A DNA stretch of 64,000 nt from Stachybotrys elegans (lineage: Eukaryota; Ascomycota; Sordariomycetes; Hypocreales; Stachybotryaceae). Of the stretch, positions 47,562 through 60,500 are shown in pieces. The first letter of the stretch is position 1. Every line of letters starts with the position of its first letter. The notes below the pieces were generated by a model that saw nothing but the letters and a program-made list of their open reading frames with translations, was not told the DNA's origin and searched no databases. A program made the position numbers and the translations under genes. The stretch lies in NCBI GenBank assembly GCA_020746835.1, contig JAGPNK010000007.1, positions 744,001 through 808,000 on the forward strand. Reading direction: 5' to 3'.

Positions 47562-50500
47562 CTAGTCTTCCCTGTTCGCCCGGTTCGCATCCTCCTCGTC
47601 CTCTTGCTCAAGTCCAGGGATGGATGTCACGTCGCTTTTTGGGCTGAGCAAGCCATCTCCTACACTGGCGTCATCTTTTCCGTCCTCCGTTTGGCTGCTG
47701 TTGGCCTTTTCTCTCCTCCTGCGCCTAAGTCTTCGTTCCTCCTCGGCTGTCTGCCTCCGGGCCTTGCGTAGACTCTCTCTCTTCTCCGGATCATTATCGT
47801 CGGCGCCGTCTCCGCCGCGCATGCCTTGTAGGAGAGCCGCAGCTCTATCTGCCACGTCATCTTCGCCGTCTCGGGGCGATGACAACCCAGGGCTGAGTGG
47901 ATTACCCTCTTCGTCTATTGTTGCTTCCCGCGTCTGAAGTCCTGCTTCGACTTCGGGAATCTCATTCAAATCTGCTATCTTTTGACCAGACGCCACTCGT
48001 ACTTGGTGACGGTCCTTGAGACGTGCACGTCGGCGTCGGTCTCTCTGGTCCCGAGCCTGCGGTGCTGCTGCACGGAGCTTCTCAAGTAACGAGTCCATGG
48101 CGCCTGTACTGGCGGGTGACACTGGCCCGCCGTCTGTTACTGCAGCATTGAGCTTCAGCTGCGCGTGCTTGCGCTTCATATTAGCCTCGTTGCGCTTCCT
48201 GACCTCCTCGAGCTGGATGTTCTTCTCTCGGGATCTCTTCCACTCAGACACAAAGGATGCCAGCTTGGCAAAGAAGTCTCTCCTGGCATTGTCGTCTGCC
48301 GGATCTTCTCCGTAGAAAACCATGATGTCCTTGTAAGTTCGCATCATCTCCTCGAGGTAGAGCTCCATCTGCTCGGCTTTCCTGCGGGCATCCTTCATGC
48401 ATCGCTGGACGACTTGGCTGACTCTATCCTGAGGGTGGAACTTTTTGGGGTCGCTCAGGTTACCAGAGTCGAGCGACATCTGGACGTTGCGGATATTGTC
48501 AATGTACTTCTTGGCGTCCAGCTGTAGCTGCTCGATGTTGACTTTCTGGATCGACATGACACCGGCAATGTCATTGGCGAAGCCCTCCCATTCAGGATAT
48601 TGGTTGCGGACGATTCGTTCCACGAGGTCTGCCAGGGTCGATTCGTTCTTGTCATCCTTCACCATGGCAAGTCGGCCGAGAGAGCTCAGCTTGAAACCGC
48701 GGGCTTGCTTGTTTGCGTCGTTCATGTAGTTACCGATATCCAGGATGAGACCGAGAACGTTCATGAGTGACACGGAATCGCGTAGAGATTCGGACACTGC
48801 GACGACTTGCCGGATCTTCTCACTGATCTCCTCATAATCTGGCTCGAAACTTCTCGTCAACGACAGGGCTCTCATCCTACTCTTCCAGTAGTGGTGCAGC
48901 TCGAAAGCAGTGTATAGGTAGAGCTGATCCTGGCGTGTCAGCTCGGCAGGATCGTGCTCGCGGGTCTGGTTATTAACGTCAGGACCGGTCCAGTCCTTGC
49001 TGTACGGTGCCATCTGCTTCGACGTGTTGTCGGGTATGTTGCAGAGGTCATCCTTCTGCAGGAAGTCCATTACAACCGTATTGTCGAGGATATCCTTGTC
49101 GCAGTGAATAATCATCTGCACAATCTTCTCAACAGAATGCTGTGAGAATTTCGCAAACGCGATTTCTATATCCTGTAAGCCACTCATCACCATCATGCTT
49201 ATAGGCGGGGCTGCACTTACCATAAGCCTTGCGCAAATCACTGGAGATGATTTGCTTCTTATCGTCCTTCTTAGAGCCGCTTCCGCCGATCCGCTTAATT
49301 TCTCTGGCCATGAAAAGCTTCTCAACCTCGTCGAGAATACCCTTGCGACTAAGCTCATTGTACTTCTCTTCACGCTCCTCGGCTGAAGGTGTGTGAGCTG
49401 CCCAGTGACTCGTCTCGGGGGCGTCGACCTTGTCCCAATGTAGAGCCTTGAGCTTCTTCTTAGGTCGTACCACCGGCAGGCCAATGCCCCCTGGAGAATT
49501 AGCAAAGCCAGCCTTCTGCGACAGATAGTGGCCAGAGATAGGACCACCGGGCATAGGCGGAGGAGGGGGAGGGGGCATGCCGGCCATACCCGGGGGCATG
49601 GGGGGTGGTGGAGGCGGCGGAGCGCCTCCTATCTTCATTCCCGGCATCGGTGGCGGAGGCGGTGGAGGCGGTGGTGGTGGAGCGCCGCCCAACTGACCGG
49701 GCATGGGCGGCGGGGGCGGAGGAGGTGGAGGAGGAGGTGCTCCGGCGAGCTGGCCCGGCATAGGCGGAGGCGGAGGCGGCGGTGGTGGTGGAGGAGCCGC
49801 TCCCTCGGTGGGAGTGATGGCAATCTTGGGTGGCGGAGGGGGGGCCGAAGGATCTGCTTCAGCAGGCGTAATAGGAGACGAACTAGATTCGACGCTTGGG
49901 CGGGAGGGCTCTGTGGTGATCTCATCGGCATCGCCATCTTCCGAATCGCTTACGTCGTACTTCTTGACCTTGGAGCCGATCTCATCCACGACGCGACCCA
50001 AGCCAGCTTGCTGCTTGGGGTCGATTGTAGGACGCTTGTACTGCACAATTCTAGGGCGCTCGTAGACGACATCCTCCTCGCCTTCGGTCTCGGGTGCTTC
50101 GCTGATAACATTATCAGACAGACCTTCGCTCGAAGAGACTGGCTTGCGCGGTATCCTTGTTTGCCTGCTGATGCTGCCGAGAACACTGTTGGTGAAGTCT
50201 CGAGGAGGTGTGCCACCACCAGGGGGTGTACCTGGGTCGGCACCATCCATCTCCTCGCGCAGCGCACGAAGACGGTCGGAAGGTCCAGCAGCATCGCCCC
50301 ATACTCTGCCCTCGAGCTTGTACTGGGTCTTCTGTCGCTCGATCTGGGTCTGGAGGCGCTCCATGAGCCGTTCGCGGTCGAGTATGCCTTGAGCCTTTGC
50401 TGCATCCTCAGCTCCAGACTTGCCACTACTGACTTTCACGGCATTAGATGCAGCAACGTCTTGAGCGTCACGCAACATGAGGTACAGCTCTCTCGTCTCG

Positions 50501-52905
50501 AGCTCGTAGCGCTGGGCTTCCTTTGCTCGCACGGTCTGGAGGCTCTCGACCTCGGCCTTAAGTCCGTCCGCTTGGCGCTTCTGGGCCTCTATGAAACGAG
50601 CCTGTTCGTCAAGCTGCTTCTGCATCTTTGCAACCAGACCATCGGCGCCGAGTTCTAGCCTAGCGCGCATTTCATCACGCTCAGCCATGGCTGCTTCGGC
50701 AATCTGCCGAGATTCCAGGGCTTCATCTTGGGCTTGTCGGGCTTCCGAATCCGTATGCAGCTTGTCCAGGAGACTCTGAACGGTGAAGTTCAGGCTCTGC
50801 TTGAGGTCCATATTGGGCAAGCGCCTGTCCATGGCAACATAGCTCAACATGGCGTCCACGAGCTGGAACATGCGAAGCCGCTCCTCGCCATCATTGGCTC
50901 GAATGAGCATGAGATGCTGCAGGGCTGAGACGAAGTAGTCTTGAGTTTTGCTGCCATGGAGTCGCTGCTGGATGGCGTCGGCAATCTGAACAGGATCATT
51001 CATGTCCTTCACCTCTCCTTCCACGCTGTCCTTGATACTGCTGTTCTCCCTCTCCAGCATATCCTCGTAGTCGATGGCCTCATTGGTGCGGAAACGCTCA
51101 ATCTGCTTGTCGAGAAGCTCGTACTGGAAGCCCTCCATCTTCGTCAATATCCTCTTGATACCACATGCTGTAAACTGAGCTCGAATATGGATTCTGAGCT
51201 GCAGATCACGCTCGGGAGCGTCAACAATCATGTTGATAAGAATGAGTGTCGTAACAGCATATTCCATAAGCAGGTTTTCCATGCCTATGCCGCCAGTGCG
51301 AAGCTCCTCGCTGGCACCCACGAGACTGCCCATCTTGCCACGGCCATCGACGGTGACTTCGACCAATCTCATCCAAGCGTCGAAGCGGCCATTCTCACCT
51401 GACTGGGCCTTGACCTCGTCCAGGGCCTGGATTACTTTCAGATGGCCTTCGCCATTCTCACCCCAGGTACACAAGAAGGTCAGGATTTCGCTGACCAGTT
51501 TCCTCGTCGTCAACCTAGCCGAGACAAGCGAGGTTGCGAGCGCAACGAGGACCTTCTGGTGCATCAAAGCATCGTCTGCACCGAATTTGTTGTTCATCAG
51601 GGCCTTGAGGCACTTGACAATGTCATACTCCCGATCCAGATTCTTCTCGACATTGTTGTTGGGCATCGCTGGCGCTGGACCGTTTGCCGTCTTGCGGTTG
51701 ATTTTGAGCAGAAGGGTGACCAAGGCGACCTGACCCTGGCATTCGACGAATCTCTTGACCCAGCCAATCTGTTGAGTTCTGAGATTGACCTCCAAACTAC
51801 CCATCCCCTTCGTGTCGAGCTTGTCCTCCATGACCCTCCGTACGTACCACTCGGGTGCTCCCTCCTCGTCGGAATACGTAGTAATGTCGGGCGTCATGTT
51901 GAATTGGTTCGGCCTAGCTGTGAGTCTGCGCTTCTGTTCGCCTTGCCACTCGGTCAGACGGTCCTGGTGTAGCAAAGTCCATTTCTTCTGAGCCGGGTAG
52001 GCCATCATTTGGCGCCTTGCTTGCTCGGGCAAGTTGTGCCAGCCACGTTTCTGCATGAGTTGCATAAACATTTGCTCAATAACGTGGTCATCGTCGGGCT
52101 TTGGGAAGTAGAAGCCGTCGTTGCCGTTGCCGCCGCCGCCGCCGCCGGGACCGGGAAACTTCGTCAGGCGGTGAGAGTCTCGTTGTGATTGATGAGAGCC
52201 ATAGGAGCTCTGCGAAGAGGCGCTGGGGAGAGCTGTATGCGGTGAGTAAGGCACCGGGGCCTCGCGTGGAGTGTGATTACCTGAATGTATGCTGAGGTTA
52301 TCCGCAGAGCTGCGGCCATTTGATGGGTTGTACGAGTCGTAGCGGGAGTAGTGAGAGCCATTGGTAGTACTGGCCATGCTGCCGCGTGAGGGCCCCCATT
52401 GTTGATATTGTGCCTGCTTCCCCGTCGAGGCCATCGTCAGGTTCGAGCCCGTGGGCTGCGTCGATCGGGCCATGGAGGCGTGGGACCCGGGAGGCGGCCC
52501 GGACAATGTGTCGATCGACGGGTATTGATGATAATCGTGGCCGGGTCGGTTGAGCTGATGAGGGAGAGGTTCTCGGCGAACGGGCATCTGATCGCCCTGG
52601 GGGAGGTAGTCGACTGGAATGGGCGAGCGTGAAGTCGAAGAAATGGCGTCGTAGGGGATTGAGGTGATGACCCCGGCCAAATTATTGATCCCGGCGTCGG
52701 GAGAACTAGGGCTGTCGACAACGGAGGTGGTAGACGAATCCCGTTTGTGGCGCGATGAGCGGGAGCTCATAATACTGGCTGCGTCGAGGTGGTCCGGGGT
52801 GGGGTATCGTGGCTCGTGGTCTGGATAACGCTTGTCCTTATTCTTGCTCCTGGAGAACAGGGACCGCCCTCCCGACGACTGCCTGGATTTGTCGGGAGAC
52901 GACAT
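47562..52905 (-). CDS. SEPA: Formin SepA/Bni1-type actin nucleator
   Basis: Two exons (52905-49221 and 49165-47562) give 1762 residues. The 55-nt intron ends GATATAG and joins LRKAY to EIAFAKFSQHSVEKIVQMI, the expected FH2 sequence. Domains in order: a Ser-rich disordered head with NHTPREAPVPYSPHTALPS (1-260); the GTPase-binding/FH3 region (about 280-690, PKPDDDHVIEQMFMQLMQKRGW onward); a coiled coil (about 700-900); a proline-rich FH1 (about 1018-1120); FH2 (about 1140-1560) with LKALHWDKVD and GNYMNDANKQARGFKLSSL; and a DAD-like basic tail (DRAAALLQGM then RRLRRRRREK). It nucleates and elongates actin cables for septa and polar tip growth, released from autoinhibition by Rho GTPases. The size matches filamentous SepA. 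Confidence 0.95.
49548..49803 (-). repeat. Tandem polyproline repeats in formin FH1
   Basis: At least three near-identical 54-nt units encode GAPPPPPPPPPPPMPGQL, followed by shorter PPPPPPMPG variants. On the plus strand this appears as GGTGGAGGC-type repeats. Each P-run is a candidate profilin-binding site. Copy number may vary between strains. Confidence 0.9.
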
Positions 52906-54841
52906 AATGATATGAGCAAGCCACCGAGTATGGGGGGCGAAGGTGTCGTCGGTCGAACTAGGTGAAACACGTGAAGGCGGCGAGATGCTGGCCCAAGGCC
53001 AATCGCATGGTGAAGCACGATTCAGGCACTCCGAGTGACTCGAGGATCAAGGCAGCGTACGTATGCAAGACGAGGCAGTATCTGTTGCACCAGATCGGAC
53101 TTGGGTTTAGCATCGGCTCTCCATGGTCGGCAGCGATTTGGTACTGGGTGGATAAGAGTCCCGGGGGACCGTTGGCATGTCCAACTTACGGGTACGGCTG
53201 AGATGATGGCCAAGGGCGTCCGGAAATATGAGCCGCCAGGGACGGGGCGAAGCCCAAATGAGACTCGTCTATCGGCCGGCGGGAGATGAGGAGTGCGTGG
53301 CAGAGGGAACGCGGAGGTGCTGGTTTGCGGCGAGGACGAGGGCGAGGACGATGACGACGATGGAGGAGGGGGAAACGGGAAGCCGAGGGCTAAGTTGAAA
53401 GGAATGTCGGGCAGATTGCAGACCGATAGGGTGTTTGCGCCTGGGCTGCGCCGTGGATGTGCGTCCCGGGCAAGATGTCTATGCGGCGTTGGCGTTGGCG
53501 CTGGCGCTGGTGCTGGTACTGGCTTTTCGGTCCGGGCACAGCTCCCTGCATTCGTCAAGCCTGGCCCAACGAGTGTGTGGTGGTCTGATGCACGCACTAA
53601 TGCCACTCGTTCTGTTGTTGAATAAGATCCAGGATCGCAGGTATGTACGCGAGCCCCCCTGTGTGCGTGCTGCTACTACGAGAGATGGGACCGAAAAAAG
53701 TCAGGGGCTCCTGGACTTGGAGGTGGATGGGGATCTGCTTCGTCGTGGTTCAATTCAGGAGACGGGACCTAATTATTACGGTATTAGGGTTGCTGGAGAC
53801 TGCCGTTCTCCGTTGCCTCCAACCAGACCCTCCTATCTGTCTTTTAATACTCCAGGCAGGGCAGGTGTCCTGAACAAGCAAGTACAAGTACCTTGTGGTC
53901 CTTGTGGTTCCTGAAGATGGTGGGCGATGCATTCCAACGGTGGGGAAAGTGCGGGTGGTCAGGGCCATGTAAGTACGGATACGTCAGGTCGCACCACGCT
54001 ACCTGCCTAAAGTGCTCCAGGATCGCCGAGTACATGTACATCATCCATACATCGTCTCCTTTCCACGCCTTTGCCCGGTACCTGGAATCATTGTCGAATC
54101 CCAGTCCTTGGCCGGCCATCCGGTAAGCAAAGAATCCGATTGTCAGGCAAACCTATGGCATGCAGCAACTGCTCAATAATCAAATGCATCATGCCACTTT
54201 TGCTGCCGATTCCTTTCAGGATACCTAGACTGGGGCAAGGCTACGTCTCATGTTGAAGCAGCATAAGTTGCAGTGCTGTTATGCCCACTGTCTGCATGCC
54301 GAAGCCCCTGATCAGTACGTACGGGTACCTCCTAAAAGTTGCAGGCAACCCCAACCTGCCAAATAATTCGTCAACCATTCTGGCAAAGGGACCCTTATTC
54401 TCTTTATAATCAACTTCAAATTTAACATGTTGTTCACATCGGCCTATCAGCTCAAGAATGCTGTGGGCTGGTGGCACTTACTGGCTGCAAATCAGCTCGG
54501 AGAGGGACCTGCAGATACTGGACTTATGTACTGACTTGCGCATGTGGCTCCTCATGGACCCTTCCTCCTTTCGGAGCCTACAGGTACCAGCTAGATAAGT
54601 AAGCTGTCTCATCCAATCATGGACTTTTAAATGCCACTTTTAGACAGGCAGACGTCTACGTACAGGCATCATCTTAGCTTAGATTGTCTCCGAACTCCAG
54701 CGCAGTGCTACGCGTCCACGTTTCCGCTCCGCGCAGCCTTCCATGCATGCTTCACCTGTCGAATTATTGACCACTTGGTGACGTCTCGCTCTGCTCTCCG
54801 GACCTCAGAGCGAAGACTTGGCTCAACCCCAGCTCTTCAAG
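52906..54841. other. Divergent intergenic region, formin and small membrane protein, 1.9 kb
   Basis: This contains GAC/GAG-rich sequence (about 53330-53370) and a 6-bp GCGTTG/GCGCTG-type repeat run (53484-53523). A 78-codon minus-strand frame at 54241-54477 is discussed as a finding. The formin-proximal part is probably 5' leader. Confidence 0.5.
53484..53523 (+). repeat. Degenerate hexanucleotide repeat GGCGTT/GGCGCT/GGTGCT
   Basis: Six or seven consecutive 6-bp units differing by single bases upstream of the formin gene. Confidence 0.75.
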
Positions 54842-55401
54842 ATGCCTCCCTCACATCCTTCTTCCGTCAACACCCTCAAGGTAGCCGCGCCCCCGTGGCT
54901 TGGTCTACTCGGCGACCGTTCTAGCTGACAGCTGGCGTAGCTTCTCATCATTCCGGCCGTCATATCGCTCCTCCTCTTCCTCGTCCTTACCTTCGTCATA
55001 GTCCCCGTGTGGCGCTACTATCGAACGCGATATGGCCAATACCTCCCGCTGGACACCATCACGAGCCATACCCTGTCATGGCGCCAGCGCATTCACGAAC
55101 GTATGGTCCAGGCCGCGATTGCGTCGTCAAATTGGAGGAGAGACAGGGCCAACTCGGACCCGAGCGGTGGGGTTTCCGACATTGATCTGGAGGATGGGGA
55201 GGAGCTGGACTCTGTTGACCAAGCCACCCGAGCGGCCATCGAGCGACAGAGCCGAACAAGCCGTCCTGACAACTCGAGACGGCTGAGCAGAGAGTAGGTT
55301 CCAAGTTCGTTGCACTGTTCGATTGCTGACATGTGGCAAGTTTGGAAGCAGTGTTTGCAGACGACAGCGACGAAGAGACGGAGCCGCGCAGAGGTAGATG
55401 A
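54842..55401 (+). CDS. Small single-pass membrane protein, unknown function
   Basis: Three exons (54842-54880, 54941-55293 and 55341-55401) give 150 residues, all phases consistent. A 13-residue head is followed by one strong membrane span (about 15-36, IIPAVISLLLFLVLTFVIV), then a charged, mostly polar tail: VWRYYRTRYGQYLPLDT, WRQRIHERMVQAAIASS, SDIDLEDGEELDSVDQ, and an acidic end AVFADDSDEETEPRRGR. Introns have branch sites GCTGAC and donor GTAGCC or GTAGGT. No family is recognised. It looks like a small anchored adaptor with an acidic, possibly phosphorylated cytosolic tail. Confidence 0.7.
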
Positions 55402-56008
55402 GTTTTGTTTGTTTCAACAAATCATAGAACAACTTCCAGGATGCTTCAACTATATTTCAAGGCCGATTATTACGTCCCCTCCCGCTTGCTGCTACATACC
55501 AGTATCAAGGCTTGGGCACCGCAGGCTATCTGGCGCCTGTCACCAGGCAGCGTAGTGGACGATCTTCATTCGTGACAGGTGGTGTAGACATGACGATAGT
55601 GGCTGTGCCCTGGCGGCATTCTGCTGGTATCGCTTTAGTTGTCGGTCTGTCTGGCCGAAGCCTTTTCAGGTGATTGGAGTAAAAGCGCCAGGATTTGGCG
55701 TTAGGCATGTCTGAGTAAAGCGACATGGGCGATTATCATCAACCAGCACCCAACATGTATATCACAGCGTCAACAAACACCAGCGAGGAATATTCAAGCA
55801 AGTAGCCTTTGAATTCATTGAATTTACTACAGTCCTCAACTCGGATCTCGAGTTCCATGTTTGCACCCTTGTAGAATATTCGATACCAGAGATGTTACTC
55901 GCATCAACACCAGCATGAACCCCACCAAGATTATCTCCCAGCTCTCATCGCCCGCAACCTCATACCTACACAACATTCCATGAAAACGCAACTCCGTGCA
56001 AACGCACC
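55402..56008. other. Intergenic: membrane-protein 3' end and Hus1 5' region
   Basis: A spacer between tandem plus-strand genes. It is AT-richer than its neighbours, with no coding frame of note. Confidence 0.5.
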
Positions 56009-57212
56009 ATGCGCTTCAACGCGGAGCTCAAGAACATAAGACCCTTTGCCAGTAAGCTCCCGCCCTCACCGGTAGAAATCGCCTCCCGCCCGCACAACTT
56101 CACTAATCAAAACGCTAGAATTCACGGCGGCGCTCTCTTCCCTCGAGAAGATCGCTTGGGTCCGTCTGAGCGATGACACAGCTCGCTTCACCGTGATTCC
56201 CGATATGGGATCCCAAGTCTGGGCGTAACCACCCCCCTTCTCCCCTTCCTTCAGCGTGACCTCTCGCTGACTCCAAACGTCGGGGTGGAAACAAACAGCT
56301 CTCTGTCCAAGGACTTCATCTTTTCAGAGTACAACATCTCATCCGCCGAGGTCTCCAACACCATCAACCTCGAGCTGCCCCTGCAGCCCCTCCACCGCGC
56401 CCTCAAGTCCGCCTTCAACAGCTTCAGCGCCTCTGTCCGCCTCACCAAGAAGGACGGCCTGCCCGTGCTCTTCATGACCATCACCACCAACACGGACAGC
56501 TCCGGCAGCGGGCCCGGTGTGGCCAACAGGCGCTCCGCCGCGGACGACCCCTTTGATGACGATGACGACGTGTACCACGCTGAGAATTTTGAGACGTCCC
56601 TGCGCCGCGGCCACGAGAAGATCATCTCACAGGTCATCCCCGTGCGCGTCCTGCAGCCCGAAGTTGTCGAGACAATCATGCAGCCCAAGGTCCGCGAGCC
56701 AGACGTCAACATCGAGCTCCCGCCCCTCCTCCAGCTCAAGGCCATCTCCGACCGCTTCACCCGCCTCGCCCTCTCCTCCTCCACCACCAAGGCTCCCAAG
56801 CTCGAGCTTAGCGCCAACATGCACGGCGGCCTGCGCCTGCGCATCAAGACGGATACTATTGATATCTCCAGCGCTTGGTCTAACCTCGAGAACCCGGAGC
56901 TCGACCCCGATCAGCTTGATGGGCCTGTGGATGAGCATCCTACCACCAAGTTCAGGGAGGCTGGCCCGGATCGCTGGGCTACCGTCCGCGTGGATGGCAA
57001 GGATTGGAGTCGTGTTCTGAGTGTGGGTAGGCTAGAGGGCAGGGTCATTGCGAGTTTCTTGGATGACCATGCTCTCATTCTCTACGTCTTTGTCCCGCAG
57101 TACGACGATGATGAGGGCGAGTCTGTTCTTACAGTAAGTACGAGCTTTACCCGGTCAGCTATGACTCTATGCTAACACGACAAAGTATTATGTGCAGTCA
57201 TATAGTAGCTAG
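56009..57212 (+). CDS. HUS1: Checkpoint clamp subunit Hus1
   Basis: Four exons (56009-56051, 56119-56224, 56299-57133 and 57186-57212) give 336 residues. Exon 1 encodes [14 protein letters not shown] and exon 2 [20 protein letters not shown], the start of the PCNA-like fold. The third intron acceptor is at CAAACAG, giving [17 protein letters not shown], then [20 protein letters not shown]. The final 27-nt exon encodes YYVQSYSS, which matches the usual Hus1 C-terminal strand. Hus1 forms the 9-1-1 clamp with Rad9 and Rad1 and is loaded at damaged DNA. The inner loop with [17 protein letters not shown] is an acidic fungal insert. Confidence 0.9.
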
Positions 57213-57582
57213 CCAGAGTATGATCATGGTGTGTTTGGTCTTTCTTCCCTAACAACTCTACCGCGGCGCTTGGCTCTGAGATGGGTTGGGAGTTGTCGGA
57301 AATCCGGCTGGCGTTCAGGGGGTTTGTCATGGTCATTTGGCGGAGCAAAAGTATTCATGTTCCGATAATATAGCAAGACTCTATTCCAATTGTACGCCCA
57401 TCGGTATATTCGTATTCATTGATTAGCAAATGCAGCCAACCCAACATCCTACGCCGGCCAGCGTCGTCTGTCTCCAGGTAAACTATTACAAGGTCATACA
57501 CTGAGATAAAGGTTATAATACATCGCGCCAAGAGATAAAACCAACTCCATACGGTCAAGTAGCATGATGGCTAGACCTTCTC
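57213..57582. other. Convergent spacer, Hus1 and Sec16
   Basis: Tail-to-tail 3' regions, AT-richer at about 57350-57540. No gene is seen. Confidence 0.5.
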
Positions 57583-60500
57583 TTACTTCGCCATGACGTC
57601 GACATAGCGGCCGCTCTTTCTGGCCTTCTTCTGTCCAGGCTTGCGAGAGCCGGCAGCGCTCAGAAGATCGTCGATACTGCTGGCGTTGCTCATGCTTGTC
57701 GTGGGCCTGCTGGGAGGAAGGCTAGAGTTGCTCATGTTGGATACAGAACGAGCCATCGCTGGTGCGCCACCGATGCTGTCTTGCGATGGCTGTTTGTTCA
57801 GGGTGGGTATAGCCATGGGCATGGGTGGCGGCGTTCCTGGAATTATAGATGGAGGTGGTGCACTGGCGCGGCCCATGGGAGGCGGGGGAGTAGAAGACAT
57901 GGGAGGAGGTGTGCCCGTGAACGCCCGTGGAGCTCCCTTTGGTGGAGGGGGCGCCTCCTTCTTAGCCTCGACATTCTCGGCTCCAGGCTTCTTGTTGACC
58001 CATCGCTTGAGATCAGGATCATAGACGAAGCTGCTTTGTTCGCCTAGTTTGGCGCGGATAGGTTTGTTGGGCGATGACTCGCCAGCGCTTCCCATATCAG
58101 TCTTCTTGGAGCCACCAAACCATCCGCCGAAACCCCATCCCTTCTTCGCCGCTTGTTGCGCCGCAGCACGTTTAGCTAAAAAAGAAAAGGAATTAGTACT
58201 AATCATGACAGCTAAATTTCAGTAATACTCACCATCCTCTTCAGCAGCCTTGCGGAACATTTCTTCGTTTTCGCGGTCCTTCTCGGCTTTCGACTTTTCT
58301 TGTGGCCTGAGCGCAGGAATGTCGTCGTCATCGTCGTCCATAAAGCTCTTCTTCTTCGGCTTCGGCTCATCTTCACCGTCTTCCTCAGCCTGTGCCATGG
58401 GTTCGTACGAAGGTGGCTCATAGCTATAAGGCTGGAATGATGGAGGCTCATAACCGCCTCCGTTGGTCTCTCCGTTAGTCTCTGAATCCTCTTGGACCGG
58501 AGCACCTCCCATCTGGGGTGGCTCGTATCCAAAGGAAGAGGGCTGGTATCCGGGAGTCGACGACCCCGGCCCGGACATGGCGGAGTAGGGCGAGAGGAGG
58601 CTTGGTGACTCTTGCAGACCGTAGCCCGGAGAAGCGAGAGACTGCTGAGACAGGCTCGGGGGGACTAGTGTCGCGGCCGGTGCCGAAGTAGGCTCATATG
58701 GGCTTCGGGGCATCTCGCTTGAGCTGCGATCCAACGACGTTCTGGGCGCCGGAGCGTACTGCGACATCGGCTCGTATGAAGACGTGCCACCCACTGGCTG
58801 TGAGGTCATTGGGGCGTATCTCGATGCTGCAGCACCTGGCGCCATGTTTCCACCGTAACCGGGCGATCCGCCAAAAGACTCAAAGCCTGCAACCGATGGA
58901 GACCGGCTCATGGTAGGGGTTGTGGCAACACGGGCAAAAGGACCAGAGTCAAGATCTCCCGATGCGCCTTTGCCAGGTGAATCAGCATCGTCGCCCGCAA
59001 CAAACTTGTTGAAGCGGTTCCACATGCTGTCTGAAACCTTGTTCATGCTGGGCTTGGATATCCACGAGGAAGACTCCTCCTTGGGGGACTGCTTGAGTCG
59101 AGTCATGAAGTCGTCGACCGTGGCTTCGAGCACAATATGGTAATACGGTGATCGTCTGGTCTGAGATGACATGGCAGCAGTTATCGCATCACAGTATTGC
59201 AGTGCCTTATCACGCTGGCCGTGCTCGGCCAGATGCATGGCGTGCTGCAGCTTGTACGCCGCAAGATGAGGTGCTCCGGTGGTGGCTGCCGACCCTCCCG
59301 CAAGCGAGAGACCATATTCATAGATCTCACTCAGCAGGATAGCCTCCAGTTCCTTGACAAAAGAGCCAGTCTTCTGTCGGTGGTCCGAGCCAAGCAGCAC
59401 GAAACTGGCATTGGGGTCATCTATGCCTCCAAATGCGGACATGTGCCTGCTGAATAAGAAACAGACATGAGCCGCCTCAGGCCTGCCGTAGCTGGCAAGA
59501 AGGTTACCGAGAGCATGAAGGCCCCGAATGTCATCGGGGCTGCGGTTGCTCAGGATCAGTGTCAGGGTCTCGCGCCACTTATCCAAGCCATCAGCGTTGT
59601 TCATTGAGGGGTTCAGTGAAGCCGCCGTATTGGACAACAGCTGCAACCCAGCGCGCGCATGGACGGGAACAAGCTCGTCGACGCAATCATCAAAGTTGCC
59701 CGAAAGCACCTTGTACAATGCGCCGATTGGCTCGTTGCTGTGGCCCGGGTAGTTGACTTCCTTACGGACGAACTCCTGTGCGACACGCTTGTAAAGCTCC
59801 GGTGACACCGTGTTGGAGATGAGCATGGCATGACCCCACATGCGCTTGTCGGCAGCAGCCCATACAGCGGCCTCACGATCTCCTCTCAGCAAATGGTGGC
59901 GGAATTGCTCCATTGCGACCGCATCGGCGCCGTCAGCTTGCATGGCCGTGACGGGTGCGGCTTGTGATCCCATTCCTGTCGGAAAGAGGGCATCGTTTTC
60001 AGCCGTCGGTGTTACAGTTCCAGGAGAAAGAACATCACGGACAGCCTTTTCAACGGCGGGGCTTCCCTCGAGTGTTCCGTCATGCTCGACCAGGATGCGC
60101 AGAATCTTCCACAGCAAGATGCGTTCCACAGAGCGCTTGTCCTCCGGCGACAGTTGGGCATGGAACGAGATCTCGGGCAGCTCTCTCTCCAGGCTATCAA
60201 TTCCGGCCGTCAGCCAAGAGATAGCCTCCTTCTTCTTAGATTTGCCCTTCAGAGGACCAGGGAACTTGGTAAGTCTCTCTGCGGCGGGCACAAGGTCTTT
60301 GAAATTCTCGATGCGAACTTCTCCAGGTGTTCGGAAAATGGTCGGAACAGACTGATTCATGCCATATCGCGGAACGCTCTTAGGGAACGATGTGACCACG
60401 GTGCCGCCAACTCCCCATGTGACTATGGGAACGCCCTTCCATCGCTGCAAGGGGTCGTGTTCTCGCCCATCTGTTGGCGGAACGATCTGCATCGTCAGGG

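Noticed and set aside
49528..50658. 376-codon plus-strand open frame starting Arg/Gly/Trp-rich
   Set aside because: Antisense to the formin; the Arg/Gly/Trp bias comes from the FH1 polyproline repeats.
53022..53606. 194-codon minus-strand frame upstream of the formin
   Set aside because: Pro/Ser/Thr low complexity arising from CT-rich leader DNA; no splice link to the formin is needed.
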